Source of the DNA: Trebonia sp030042015
GTDB taxonomy: Bacteria > Actinomycetota > Actinomycetes > Streptosporangiales > Streptosporangiaceae
DNA length: 64,000 nt
NCBI RefSeq assembly: GCF_030042015.1
Contig: NZ_JASIAL010000203.1
Coordinates: 5,646-69,645, forward strand
Reading direction: 5' to 3'
Position numbers and translations under genes: made by a program. Under the pieces are notes generated by a model. That model was not told the DNA's origin, made no database searches, and saw nothing but the letters and a program-made list of their open reading frames with translations. Below, piece after piece: positions 16,308 to 26,743 of the stretch; position 1 is the stretch's first letter; each line of letters starts with the position of its first letter.

Positions 16308-17780
16308 GTGTCACGCACGGAACGGTGGAAGATGCAAGCCTCGTCCCTCACCAGCCGCCTCAAAGCGGGCACGAGCGTGCGGGATTGGCCCTGGTGGCGG
16401 CTTCCGCCAATGCTTCGCTGGTACGTCGCGACTCCGCCCGTGCTGGCGCTGATCGCTGTCGGGCTCACCGTTTCCAGGACCGACTGGCGTTTGGCCGACC
16501 TGGTTAAATTCCTGCTGCTTGTCTGCTGCGGCATGATCTCCGTGGCCTGCACCCCGCGTATCGCTTATAGCGGCGGGGGCATGACCAGGGATTTCGTCAC
16601 GGTGTGGGTCCTTCCGGCCGCGATCTTGCTGCCGCCCGTATACGCGGTGCTGATGCCGATACCCTTGCTCGCGCTGATCCAGTGGTGGGTGCACAGGGGA
16701 ATCGTGTACCGGCGGGTCTTCACGGCCGCGACGATCAGCGTGGGCTACTTCTGCGCGGCACTGCTGTTCCGTGCGTTCCCTGCCTCGATCGCGGGCGGTT
16801 CGGTGGGCTCCGGTCTGCACGCCCTGACATGGGCCGCGGTCGTCGCGCTGTGCGAAATCGTGGGCGGCAGGGGGCACCATTTCCTGATCGTCGGCGCGGT
16901 CAAGCTATCGGATCCAAGCGCGAAGATGAGGAACCTGGAATGGAATCGCGAGGCGCTGCAGGGTGACTTCGCCGAATTCGACCTGGCGGTCCTGATTACC
17001 CTGGTCCTTGCCATTAGCCCGGTCCTCGCGGTGTTCGCGGTGCCCACGGTCCTGCTGGTCAGGCGCTTCATGATGCACGCGCAGCTCCTTGCCCAATCCC
17101 GGATTGACGCAAAGACCGGCCTGCTCAACGTCTCCACATGGGAAAAGGAAGCCGAGGGAGAGCTGTCCCGCGCGATCAGGACCCGCAGTCCGCTCGCGAT
17201 TGGCCTGGTCGATATTGACCACTTCAAGTCGGTCAATGACACGCACGGCCACCTGGTCGGCGACAGGGTACTGCGAGCCGTTGCCACCGCGCTCAGGAGC
17301 CAGCTGCGCGACTACGACCGGGCGGGCAGGTTCGGCGGAGAAGAGTTCGTGCTCCTGCTCGCGCAGACCAATGAGGGCGACGCCCGTCGCGTGGCGGAAA
17401 GACTGCGCAAATACGTGGCCGCGATGGCGGTTCCGATTGACGACCGGCCTGACGCGCCCCTCGTCCGGCTGACGATCTCCGTCGGGGTGACGGCGATACC
17501 CAGCGGGGCCAGCCGGGAGCTCAGTGACCTGCTCGCGGCCGCGGACTCGGCGCTCTACCACGCCAAGCAGACCGGCCGGAACAAGGTCGCCGTGGCCGCG
17601 CCCGCCGAGGCCGGCGCCGAGCTGGGCGTCGGCCTCGGCGGGCAGGCGGAGTTTGCCCGGGTGGACCCTGCGGGCCCTTCCTTATGCCCGGCGATATTAC
17701 TCTCCGTACTCAACAGCGCACGCACAGCGCGCGGACCGGTTTGGGGGAAACCGCCGCCGACGGCCAGCCAGCCTCGGTAA
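16308..17780 (+). CDS. Membrane diguanylate cyclase (GGDEF)
   Basis: A 490-residue protein with six or so N-terminal helices (about residues 38-255, a MASE-like sensor of unknown ligand) and a GGDEF domain at about 265-425. The active site is GGEEF (343-347), a functional variant, and an inhibitory site RDYD (334-337) lies exactly five residues ahead of it. It should make cyclic di-GMP from GTP, with product feedback. There is no EAL domain. The GTG at 16308 follows an AAGG site; the ATG at 16332 is an alternative. The last 60 residues are disordered. Confidence 0.9.
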   Translation: MSRTERWKMQASSLTSRLKAGTSVRDWPWWRLPPMLRWYVATPPVLALIAVGLTVSRTDWRLADLVKFLLLVCCGMISVACTPRIAYSGGGMTRDFVTVWVLPAAILLPPVYAVLMPIPLLALIQWWVHRGIVYRRVFTAATISVGYFCAALLFRAFPASIAGGSVGSGLHALTWAAVVALCEIVGGRGHHFLIVGAVKLSDPSAKMRNLEWNREALQGDFAEFDLAVLITLVLAISPVLAVFAVPTVLLVRRFMMHAQLLAQSRIDAKTGLLNVSTWEKEAEGELSRAIRTRSPLAIGLVDIDHFKSVNDTHGHLVGDRVLRAVATALRSQLRDYDRAGRFGGEEFVLLLAQTNEGDARRVAERLRKYVAAMAVPIDDRPDAPLVRLTISVGVTAIPSGASRELSDLLAAADSALYHAKQTGRNKVAVAAPAEAGAELGVGLGGQAEFARVDPAGPSLCPAILLSVLNSARTARGPVWGKPPPTASQPR

Positions 17781-17809
17781 GCTCACTCGAACGCGCCAAA
17801 GCCACGTCG

Positions 17810-17833
17810 TTCCTGCCCGATATCGGGCAGGAA
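17810..17833. promoter_or_regulatory. Perfect 24-base palindrome (operator or hairpin)
   Basis: TTCCTGCCCGAT is followed directly by its exact reverse complement. It lies in the 95-base gap between the diguanylate cyclase and the small conserved gene, 42 bases before the ATG of the latter. With no loop and no T-run it fits a dimeric-repressor operator better than a terminator, but the protein is unknown. Confidence 0.6.
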
Positions 17834-17875
17834 TCTTGCCGCAAGACGCCAGGCGCTGCCACACTGATCATCGCC

Positions 17876-18172
17876 ATGAACGACACACACCCGCAGGACC
17901 GGCAGGAACCGCGGTACCCGCAGGACCTGGTCCGCCACATCGCGGCGTCCACCGGGCTGCCCGAGGCGATCGCGACGCGAGTGGTGGCAGACATCGCGGC
18001 GTACTACGGCGAGACCGTCGAGGTTTTCGTCTGCCGGCGGCACGAGGAGCTCAAGCGCAAGCAGCGCAAGAACGACGAGATCTGGCCGCAGATCGCGGCC
18101 GAGCTCGCCACCCGCAGGTTCAGGTCGCCGGAGCTGTCCGGCCGGCAGCTGCGGCGCATCGTCTACAGCTGA
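17876..18172 (+). CDS. Conserved small protein, unknown function
   Basis: A 98-residue, largely helical, charged protein (DLVRHIAASTGLPEAIATRV, VEVFVCRRHEELKRKQRKND, SPELSGRQLRRIVYS). It has no membrane segment or known motif. I believe similar small proteins occur in other actinomycetes, but no function is known to me. The ATG at 17876 lacks a clear ribosome site. It lies 69 bases before glmS on the same strand and may be co-transcribed; the upstream 24-base palindrome may control it. Confidence 0.65.
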   Translation: MNDTHPQDRQEPRYPQDLVRHIAASTGLPEAIATRVVADIAAYYGETVEVFVCRRHEELKRKQRKNDEIWPQIAAELATRRFRSPELSGRQLRRIVYS

Positions 18173-18241
18173 TGCGGCAAGCCGGCCCGGCACGGCCACG
18201 GCGGACCGGAAACCAGCAGGAAACCAGGAAGGGGAGCGCGC

Positions 18242-20080
<1,839 letters not shown>

Positions 20081-20203
20081 CCGCGCCGCCCGCGTCATCA
20101 AAAAGGTGCGGGTCCGCCCCTGCATAGGCCCTTTAGTCATCCCGAACGGACCGTGGCCTTGCCTGGCAGCGCCACGACCGCTGCCGGGGAATGGTCAGCG
20201 CCG

Positions 20204-22411
20204 CTAGGCCGGGCTCAAGGTTCTTAAGCTGGGCAGCGCCAGCACCGCTTCCTCGGCGGTCAGCTCGATGGCCGCCGCGGCGGCCATCGCCTCGATGACC
20301 GACTCGGGCAGGGTCTGCTCGCACCACACGACCTTGCCCGTGTGCGTGCGCCGCGCGCCCCAGCGGGCGGCGAGCTGCGACACCACGTGCAGCCCGCGGC
20401 CGTTCTCCGCCTCCCTGTCCACCTGCAGCACGCGCGGCAGCGCGGGCGAGGAGTCGTGCACCTCACAGGCAAGGCTGTCGGACTCGAGCACGAGCCGCAG
20501 GAGAACCTCGCCGTTGGTGTACTTGATCGCGTTGGTGACCAGCTCGGAGACCAGCAGCTCGGTAACCGGTATGAGGTCTTCGAGGCCCCACCGCTTCAGC
20601 GGGTCGCGGATCAGGCAGCGCGCCTGGCCGACGGACGGGAACTCGGGCGCGAGCGTCCAGCAGACCCGCTGGTCTTCGGGGATCCGCCGCAGCTTGGCGA
20701 TGAGCACCGCGATGTCGTCCCGCTGGGCGTCGGAGTACACGCCGTCGAGCGAGGCCTTGCACAGGTCTTCGAGCGGCGCCTGCGGCGACCCGGGCCCGAA
20801 CGTCTTCTGCAGCCGGTCGAGCCCGTCGCTGATGTCCCTGTCCTTGCTCTCCACGAGCCCGTCGGTGTACAGGACGAACAGGCTGCCGTCCTCGATGGCG
20901 AACCGCGTCGTCTCGACGATCCCGTCGCCGACGCCGAGCGGCGGCGACGGCGTGACCGACAGCAGCTCACTGCGGCCGTCCGGGTGGACGAGCAGCGGCG
21001 GCAGGTGCCCGGCCACGGCGAGCTCGCACTCGCCGGTCACCGCGTCGTAGACCGCGTACGCGCAGGTCGCGAAGTGCGGTTCCCGCTGGCCGATCGCGTG
21101 CATCAGCTCGTCGAGCTGCTGCAGCGACTCGGCGGGCGGCAGCTCGAGCATCGCCAGCGTCTGGATGGCGGTGCGCAGCCGTCCCATCGTGACCGCGGCC
21201 CGCACGCCGTGCCCCGCGACGTCGCCCACGACCAGGGCCACCCGCGCGCCGGGCAGCCTGATCGACTCATACCAGTCGCCGCCGACCTCGACGAGCTTGC
21301 TGCCTGGCAGGTACCTGTGCCGCACCTCGACGGAGGACGGCGCGGACAGCCCGGTCGGCAGCATGGACCGCTGCAGCGTGAGGGCCGTGGCGTGCTCGCG
21401 GTTGTACCGCCGCGCGTTGTCGAAGAAGATCGCGGCACGGGAGGCGAACTCCATGCCCATCTCCATGTCGTAGGCGTCGAAGCGGCGGGTGCCCGGCTGC
21501 CGCACGCAGCAGAAGAACCCGAGCGTGGTGCCCTTCGCGACCAGCGGCAGCATGAGTATCGAGACGTCGGACAGCAAGTCGGAGACCGGCTTGCGCCGCC
21601 AGGCCCGCGCGAGCTTGCGCGCCGCGTCCGCGCTGAACGACTGCTCGAGGACGGCCTTGCCCGACTCGATGCAGCGCACGTAGGGCGAGCCGGGCGGGTA
21701 GCGCAGGATCTCGCCGGTCGGGAACGCGGCCTGCCAGGCCGGGTCCTTCTGGTCGTGGGCGACGGCGAGCCGCCGCAGCGGGTGGCTGATGTCCGGCCCG
21801 TGCGCGGGGAACTCGTTGTCCCCGACCAGGCTCTCGAGCACGAGCAGGTCACCGGCGGTGCAGAACGCGGGCACCAGCCGGTTCATGAGCTTCTCGGCCA
21901 GGTCGCTGAAGTCGAGCGTGTCATCGATGCCGGTGAACGTGTCGCGCAGCAGCATGTCGCGCATCAGCGCGGGGTCGACGAACCGCTCGGCGCTCGGCAC
22001 GGGGATCTGCAAGATGACGAACGCCGCGACGCTGCTGTCCCCGGCCTGCATCGGCTTGGCGGTCACGACGGCCTCGGCGGTTCCGCCGTTGGCGAGGGCG
22101 ACTGTCAGGACGGCGTTCCCTTCCCGCTCGCTCTTGACGGCCTCAAGCAGCGTCCCGACCGCGTCCCTTTCCTTATCTCCCGAACGAGCCGGGCCGGCTC
22201 CCGCGGCCCCGCCATGTGCCTGCGCGGTGATGTCGTTTAGGTGAACTCCGAGCAGGTCGTCGCAAGTGCGTGCCAGAATCTTGGGAGCCGTGCGGTCATG
22301 CTGGACGATCCGGCCGGAACGGTCGATTCCGAGGATCAGGGTCCGCACCGACGAGCTCACGGTCACGTTCACCGGCGGTGCCTTTCGGCTCACCCTTCTG
22401 CCGGTTGCCAC
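20204..22411 (-). CDS. PAS-GAF-PP2C (SpoIIE-like) phosphatase with HATPase domain
   Basis: A 735-residue signalling protein. A PAS-like region (about 20-140) and a GAF domain (about 165-350) sense unknown signals. A PP2C/SpoIIE phosphatase follows (about 365-590; VGGDWYESI, VVGDVAGHG, YTDGLVESKD, RDDIAVL are the metal-site blocks), and the C-terminus is an anti-sigma-factor-type HATPase (about 600-720; ELVTNAIKY, ENGRGLHVV). Proteins of this layout work in partner-switching control of sigma factors and are very common in actinomycetes. No sigma or anti-sigma-antagonist gene lies alongside. The GTG start is supported by AGGAG 6 nt upstream. It is convergent with glmS. Confidence 0.93.
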   Translation of the reverse strand: MATGRRVSRKAPPVNVTVSSSVRTLILGIDRSGRIVQHDRTAPKILARTCDDLLGVHLNDITAQAHGGAAGAGPARSGDKERDAVGTLLEAVKSEREGNAVLTVALANGGTAEAVVTAKPMQAGDSSVAAFVILQIPVPSAERFVDPALMRDMLLRDTFTGIDDTLDFSDLAEKLMNRLVPAFCTAGDLLVLESLVGDNEFPAHGPDISHPLRRLAVAHDQKDPAWQAAFPTGEILRYPPGSPYVRCIESGKAVLEQSFSADAARKLARAWRRKPVSDLLSDVSILMLPLVAKGTTLGFFCCVRQPGTRRFDAYDMEMGMEFASRAAIFFDNARRYNREHATALTLQRSMLPTGLSAPSSVEVRHRYLPGSKLVEVGGDWYESIRLPGARVALVVGDVAGHGVRAAVTMGRLRTAIQTLAMLELPPAESLQQLDELMHAIGQREPHFATCAYAVYDAVTGECELAVAGHLPPLLVHPDGRSELLSVTPSPPLGVGDGIVETTRFAIEDGSLFVLYTDGLVESKDRDISDGLDRLQKTFGPGSPQAPLEDLCKASLDGVYSDAQRDDIAVLIAKLRRIPEDQRVCWTLAPEFPSVGQARCLIRDPLKRWGLEDLIPVTELLVSELVTNAIKYTNGEVLLRLVLESDSLACEVHDSSPALPRVLQVDREAENGRGLHVVSQLAARWGARRTHTGKVVWCEQTLPESVIEAMAAAAAIELTAEEAVLALPSLRTLSPA

Positions 22412-22616
22412 GGGCTGCTCCTGAAGTTTCGTGCACGGTGCGCTCTTGCCAATTATGGGCTACCGCGCGCGGGTGCAAAGAGGAGTTCCGATTCTTCCCC
22501 TTTATCAATTATCGTCCAGTATGTCATGGCTTGTGGGCTTCTCCTGTGCTGCCTGGGGCAAGCGACCGCTAGCGCGGCGCGAAACAGCCCTGGTGGGACG
22601 GCGAAAACCCGCCCGC

Positions 22617-23384
22617 TCAGGGGATCGTCCCGCTCAGCCTGGCCGTGGCCAGCGCCGCCGCGAGCAGCACGACGGCCCAGGACGCCGCGCGCAGCGCGCG
22701 CTCGAGCGGCTCGAGCAGCAGCCGCGTGCTGACCGGGACCACGCGGCCGTCGGCGAACGTGATCGTGCCCTCGGCGCTGGCGACCCGGCGGCGGATCGCC
22801 CGTGCCGGGGCGGACAGCCGGCGCTGCGCGGCGGACAGCGCGAGCGCGCCGGCGCCCGCCAGCAGCGCCGCCACGGACAGGTCCCCGGCCTGCGCCGCGT
22901 ACCCGGTCAGCGCGGGGAACGCGCCCCAGGCGGCGGCGAAGCCGAGGTCGGTGTGCACGAGCCCGCCGAACAGCTCCGCGTTGTACGCCACGACGAGCAC
23001 CGGCCCGGCCACCATGAACGGCAGCAGGATCCACCCGCGCGGCCAGCCGATGACGGCGATGCCCGCGGCGCCGAGCCCGAGCGCGCCCGCCAGCCCGAAC
23101 ACCGTCGCCGCCACAAGCAGCGAGCCGGGTATCGACGTGCGCAGCGGCCGCCCCTGCAGTTCGTCGAGCGCGTGCGCGGCGACGCCGACCGCGAGGAAGA
23201 ACGCCGCCACCGACGCGAGCAGCCTGCTCAGGTACACGTGCGGCGCCAGGCACGCGCCGATCACCACGTAGGACAGGTGCCACGCCGTGTACGGCGGGTG
23301 CAGCAGCGTCCACCAGTCCCGCCACGCCCCGGGCCGCGCGGCGTAGAACGCCGGCCGGGTGGCATCGTCGCCCCTGTCATCCAC
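22617..23384 (-). CDS. UbiA-like polytopic membrane protein
   Basis: A 255-residue protein with about seven helices. Parts resemble UbiA prenyltransferases: the block AAHALDELQGRPL sits where UbiA has its first Asp-rich motif, and VVAYNAELFGG in the following loop. The second Asp motif is not recognisable, so enzyme activity is uncertain. The GTG start overlaps the end of the UbiE-like methyltransferase gene by 8 bases, a pairing that suggests prenyl-quinone or another prenylated lipid. Function is inferred mainly from this pairing. Confidence 0.62.
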   Translation of the reverse strand: MDDRGDDATRPAFYAARPGAWRDWWTLLHPPYTAWHLSYVVIGACLAPHVYLSRLLASVAAFFLAVGVAAHALDELQGRPLRTSIPGSLLVAATVFGLAGALGLGAAGIAVIGWPRGWILLPFMVAGPVLVVAYNAELFGGLVHTDLGFAAAWGAFPALTGYAAQAGDLSVAALLAGAGALALSAAQRRLSAPARAIRRRVASAEGTITFADGRVVPVSTRLLLEPLERALRAASWAVVLLAAALATARLSGTIP

Positions 23385-24123
23385 CGGCCCGGGTTCCCCA
23401 CATGATCAGCCCGCCCCCCAGGCTCATCCGCCGGGTGCCCACGTCAGCGAACCCGGCCTGCTCCCACGCCCGGACGGTCCAGTCGACCGGGTAGCGCCGG
23501 TAGTGCCCGGCGATGTTCGGCCCGAGGAACCGCCCGACGCGCCACCAGGCCGGCCCGCCGGCCAGCAGCCCGGCCACGGGCAGCACCAGCCGGGTGTAGG
23601 CGACCCACGACGGGTGCCAGACCGGCCCGGCCGGGACGCAGAACTCCAGGCTGGCCATCACCCCGCCCGGCTTGACCACGCGGCCGAGCTCGGCCAGCGT
23701 GGCCTGCGGGTCGGTGACGTAGCGCAGCAGGTAGCTGAACGCGAGCGCGTCGAAGGTCGCGTCGGCGAACGGCAGCCGTTCCGCCTGCCCGCCAACGAGC
23801 ACGATCCGCCCGGCGGCCGGGGACGCCGCCACGTTCGCCGCCCCCCGCCGCAGCATCTGCTCGGTCAGGTCGACACCGACCACGGTCCCCCCCGTCCGCT
23901 TGGCCAGCTCGATGGCCACCCCCGCGGTCCCTGACGCGACATCGAGGATGAGCGGCCCGCGCACACCGCCCGCCGCTCCGTTCCCCACCCCCCGCGCGAT
24001 CGCGGCGACCGTGGCGAGTCGCCACTGTCCGTTCTGATGAAAGGAAAGAATTTCAGCGAGCCGGTCGTAACGAGCGGGCAGCGGCGAGAACAGGCTCCGC
24101 GCGAATCGGCTGGCTTCCGTCAT
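23377..24123 (-). CDS. UbiE/COQ5-like SAM methyltransferase
   Basis: A 248-residue class I methyltransferase. Motif I is LDVASGTAGVAIEL, the acidic end of strand 2 is VVGVDLTEQML, and AFSYLLRYVTDPQATL and VVKPGGVMASLEF match demethylmenaquinone/ubiquinone methyltransferases. It may methylate a quinone or polyketide-like ring. The start MTEASRF (24123) has a GGGAG site. Its 3' end overlaps the UbiA-like gene, so the pair probably acts in one pathway. The primary menaquinone methyltransferase normally sits elsewhere, so this may be a paralogue. Confidence 0.85.
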   Translation of the reverse strand: MTEASRFARSLFSPLPARYDRLAEILSFHQNGQWRLATVAAIARGVGNGAAGGVRGPLILDVASGTAGVAIELAKRTGGTVVGVDLTEQMLRRGAANVAASPAAGRIVLVGGQAERLPFADATFDALAFSYLLRYVTDPQATLAELGRVVKPGGVMASLEFCVPAGPVWHPSWVAYTRLVLPVAGLLAGGPAWWRVGRFLGPNIAGHYRRYPVDWTVRAWEQAGFADVGTRRMSLGGGLIMWGTRAGG

Positions 24124-24158
24124 GGCGGCTCCCGTAAGGTCGGGTTTCCCCCGTATGT

Positions 24159-24593
24159 CTACCCCGCGGGGAGCGCGGCACGGATTTTGGCCGCGTATTC
24201 TTCCGCCGGGTGCGCGGCGTCGTACGGGTGCCGCGGGCCGAGCCAGAACCGCAGGCCGTCCTTGGGGTTGCGCGGGATCACGTGCATGTGCAGGTGCGGC
24301 ACCGACTGGCTGACCACGTTGTTGACCAGGATCATCGTGCCCGCCGCGCCCAGCCCGTCTTCGATCGCCCGCTCCAGGCGCTGCGCGGTGATCAGGAATT
24401 CGCCTGCGTCCTGCGCGGGCAGGTCGGACAGCAGCCGCAGGTGCGCCCTGGGGACGAGCAGCGTGTGACCGCGGAACAGCGGCCGGTGGTCGAGGAACGC
24501 GAGCAGCCGCTCGGTTTCCAGGATCCGCACCGCGTCCGCCTCGCCGCGGATGATCGCGCAGAAGGCGCACGTGTCTGCGGCGGAACCCGGCAT
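24159..24593 (-). CDS. HIT family hydrolase
   Basis: A 144-residue histidine-triad protein. The HxHxH motif is at His100-His104 (SVPHLHMHVIP), and a CAFC pair at 9-12 could bind zinc as in many HIT proteins. Members hydrolyse nucleoside phosphoramidates or dinucleotides such as Ap4A. It sits 35 bases before the methyltransferase and 44 bases after the alcohol dehydrogenase on the same strand, so it may share their transcript without sharing their pathway. Confidence 0.9.
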   Translation of the reverse strand: MPGSAADTCAFCAIIRGEADAVRILETERLLAFLDHRPLFRGHTLLVPRAHLRLLSDLPAQDAGEFLITAQRLERAIEDGLGAAGTMILVNNVVSQSVPHLHMHVIPRNPKDGLRFWLGPRHPYDAAHPAEEYAAKIRAALPAG

Positions 24594-24637
24594 GAGCCCG
24601 CAGTCTAGCGGCCGTCATGCCAGCCGGCGCCGGCCGG

Positions 24638-25657
24638 TCAGAACGTGAACACCAGTCGCGCGGGGACCCGGCCGGCCAGCACCTCGCCGAAGCAGGCGTT
24701 GACGTCCGCGAGCTGCCTGGGCTCGGCGATGACCCGCGTCCGGCCCGCCGCGTGCAGCGCGAACACGTCGGCGAGGTCGTTGCGGGTGCCGACGATCGAG
24801 CCGATGATCGACTTCCCGCTGAGCACGGTGTCGAAGATCGAGAACGTCATCGTGTCGTCGGCGGGCAGCGCCACGCAGGCGAGCCTGCCGCCCCGCCGCA
24901 GCGACGCGTAGGCCTGCTCGAACGACCGCTCGGCGGCCGCGGTGGCGACCGCGACGTCGGCGCCGCCGAGTTCGGCGATCGCCTTGACCGGGTCATCGGT
25001 CCTGGCGTTGATCGCGTAGTCCGCGCCGAGCTCCCTGGCCAGGTCGAGCTTGGCGTCCTCGACATCGACCGCGATCACGCGGGCGCCGAGCACTCGCGCG
25101 TACTGCAGCGCCAGGTGGCCGAGCCCGCCGATGCCGAAGACCGCCGCGGTCTCGCCTGGCTGCAGCCCGGCCACCTTGATGGCCTTGAACGTGGTGACGC
25201 CGGCGCAGGTGAGCGGCGCCGCCTCGAAGGACGAGATCGAGTCGGGGACGCTGACGACGTAGCGGTCGTCGGCGACCGCGTACTCGGCGTAGGCGCCGTC
25301 GACCGAGTAGCCGGTGTTGCGCTGCTCCTCGCACAGCGTCTCCCAGCCGCCGATGCAGTAATCGCAGTGCCCGCACGCGTACCCGAGCCAGGCGATCGCC
25401 ACCCGGTCGCCGGCCTTGTGCAGGGTGACGCCTGGGCCGGTCGCGACCACCACGCCGACACCCTCGTGGCCGGGGACGAACGGCGGGTGCGGCTTGACCG
25501 GCCAGTCGCCGTGCGCCGCGTGGATGTCGGTGTGACACAGGCCGGAGGCCTCCATCTTGACGAGCACCTGGCCCGGTCCTGGGTCGGGGACCTGGAGCTC
25601 GCGGATTACCAGGCTGGCACCGAGCTCAGGGACGACCGCTGCCTTCATCGTGGGCAT
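24638..25657 (-). CDS. adhP: Zinc-dependent alcohol dehydrogenase
   Basis: A 339-residue medium-chain dehydrogenase of the AdhP type. Catalytic zinc ligands are Cys41, His64-Glu65 (GHEGVG) and a Cys near 150 (TCAGVTTFK). Structural zinc is held by Cys95, Cys98, Cys101 and Cys109. The NAD-binding loop is GIGGLGHLALQYA with an acidic VDVEDAK after it, pointing to NAD rather than NADP. It interconverts primary alcohols and aldehydes. The start has an AAGGAGAG site, and a promoter-like sequence lies about 30 bases upstream. Confidence 0.92.
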   Translation of the reverse strand: MPTMKAAVVPELGASLVIRELQVPDPGPGQVLVKMEASGLCHTDIHAAHGDWPVKPHPPFVPGHEGVGVVVATGPGVTLHKAGDRVAIAWLGYACGHCDYCIGGWETLCEEQRNTGYSVDGAYAEYAVADDRYVVSVPDSISSFEAAPLTCAGVTTFKAIKVAGLQPGETAAVFGIGGLGHLALQYARVLGARVIAVDVEDAKLDLARELGADYAINARTDDPVKAIAELGGADVAVATAAAERSFEQAYASLRRGGRLACVALPADDTMTFSIFDTVLSGKSIIGSIVGTRNDLADVFALHAAGRTRVIAEPRQLADVNACFGEVLAGRVPARLVFTF

Positions 25658-25684
25658 GTTCGCTCTCCTTGTGGCCGCGCGTGA

Positions 25685-25712
25685 TACTTAGCATGTTGTA
25701 GTCCTGAGGCAA
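25685..25712 (-). promoter_or_regulatory. Candidate promoter of the alcohol dehydrogenase gene
   Basis: On the minus strand TTGCCT (25707-25712) is followed after 16 bases by TAAGTA (25685-25690), about 28 bases before the start codon, in a locally AT-rich patch. Confidence 0.4.
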
Positions 25713-25874
25713 CGGTCCGTGACTATCGTCAGGCGGCCGTGCCCCCGCGGGCGAAGGTCCCGGGCGCTCCCCCTTACTGCCGCTGTTCCCCCGGGCCGGT
25801 CCGGTCACACCACAGGCTGCCGGGGAGATGGCCGGCGAGGTCGCCGGCGTGCGGCCTTGGGACGTTTCCTGCCG

Positions 25875-26654
25875 CTACTGCGACAGCGTCGTGTCCTGCG
25901 CCGCGACCTTGACGACAACGCCCTGGCTGTCCACAGCCACGCCCGTGATCTGCAGCCCCGCGGGCAGCTTCGGGACGTTGATCACGTAACCGGGGAGCGA
26001 GCCGATGAGCGAGGCGGCGATGCCGCTCAGGCCCGCCATCCGGACGGTGAGCTGGTTCGCCCCGGTCTGCACGATGTCCGCGGTGGCGGTGAGCGGGCCA
26101 AGGCTGACGTTCGCGGCGTTCGGCCCGGCGGCGGGGTCCGCGGTGATCGTGATGCCCTGCGCGCCCGCCGCGTTCTCCAGCGAGGCGAACGTGATCAACG
26201 CGGTGCCGGAGATGTGGTCGATCGTGACGCTGCTGAAGCCGGAGTTGAGGTGGACGCCGGTCGCCGTCGCGGTGATGCTCGAGATGTCCAGCTTGTCCGC
26301 CTGGACGTTACTCGCGCTGATGTCGATCGTCGCGATGTCGTGCTCGGCGACCTGGGTGAGGAAGGGGAACCCCTTGATCGTCACCGAGGGCCTGGCCGAC
26401 AACCCCGACGACGCCTGGAGCTTTTCCGCGATTATGTTCTGCGCGTACGCGCGCGCGACCTGGTCGGCGACCACGAACGCCACCGCCAGCACGGCGAGCG
26501 TGACGATGAGCGCGATCCACCGCCGCCCCCGCCGCCGGCGCCGCGGGGCGCGCCCCGCGGCGCCGGCGTAGCCTGGCTGCTCTTGCGGGCGGGCGGTGTA
26601 CCGGGGCGGCTGCGTCGGCCACCCGGCCTGCTGCTGCTTCGGGTACTCGCTCAC
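25875..26654 (-). CDS. DUF2993 (LmeA-like) lipid-binding protein
   Basis: A 259-residue protein with a cytoplasmic Gln/Pro/Arg-rich N-terminus, one membrane helix (WIALIVTLAVLAVAFVVAD, about 46-64) and an external DUF2993 domain from about residue 70 (VTIKGFPFLTQVAEHDIATI, VHLNSGFSSVTIDHISGTA). LmeA of mycobacteria, the studied member, binds phospholipid and helps mature mannan in the envelope. This gene and the next upstream are tandem paralogues, 89 bases apart. Function here is inferred from LmeA. Confidence 0.85.
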   Translation of the reverse strand: MSEYPKQQQAGWPTQPPRYTARPQEQPGYAGAAGRAPRRRRRGRRWIALIVTLAVLAVAFVVADQVARAYAQNIIAEKLQASSGLSARPSVTIKGFPFLTQVAEHDIATIDISASNVQADKLDISSITATATGVHLNSGFSSVTIDHISGTALITFASLENAAGAQGITITADPAAGPNAANVSLGPLTATADIVQTGANQLTVRMAGLSGIAASLIGSLPGYVINVPKLPAGLQITGVAVDSQGVVVKVAAQDTTLSQ

Positions 26655-26743
26655 CTAAGCCCCTCTCGCCGCTGCGCTCCACCATCGTTTATACCGGCGG
26701 ACAGGGACTACCCGGGGCCGTGCCAGCATCACGGCCCCGATGA

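Noticed and set aside
20081..20203. Possible terminator between glmS and the convergent phosphatase
   Set aside because: There is an A/T run and some complementarity, but the best stem is only about 4 base pairs, so no terminator is claimed.
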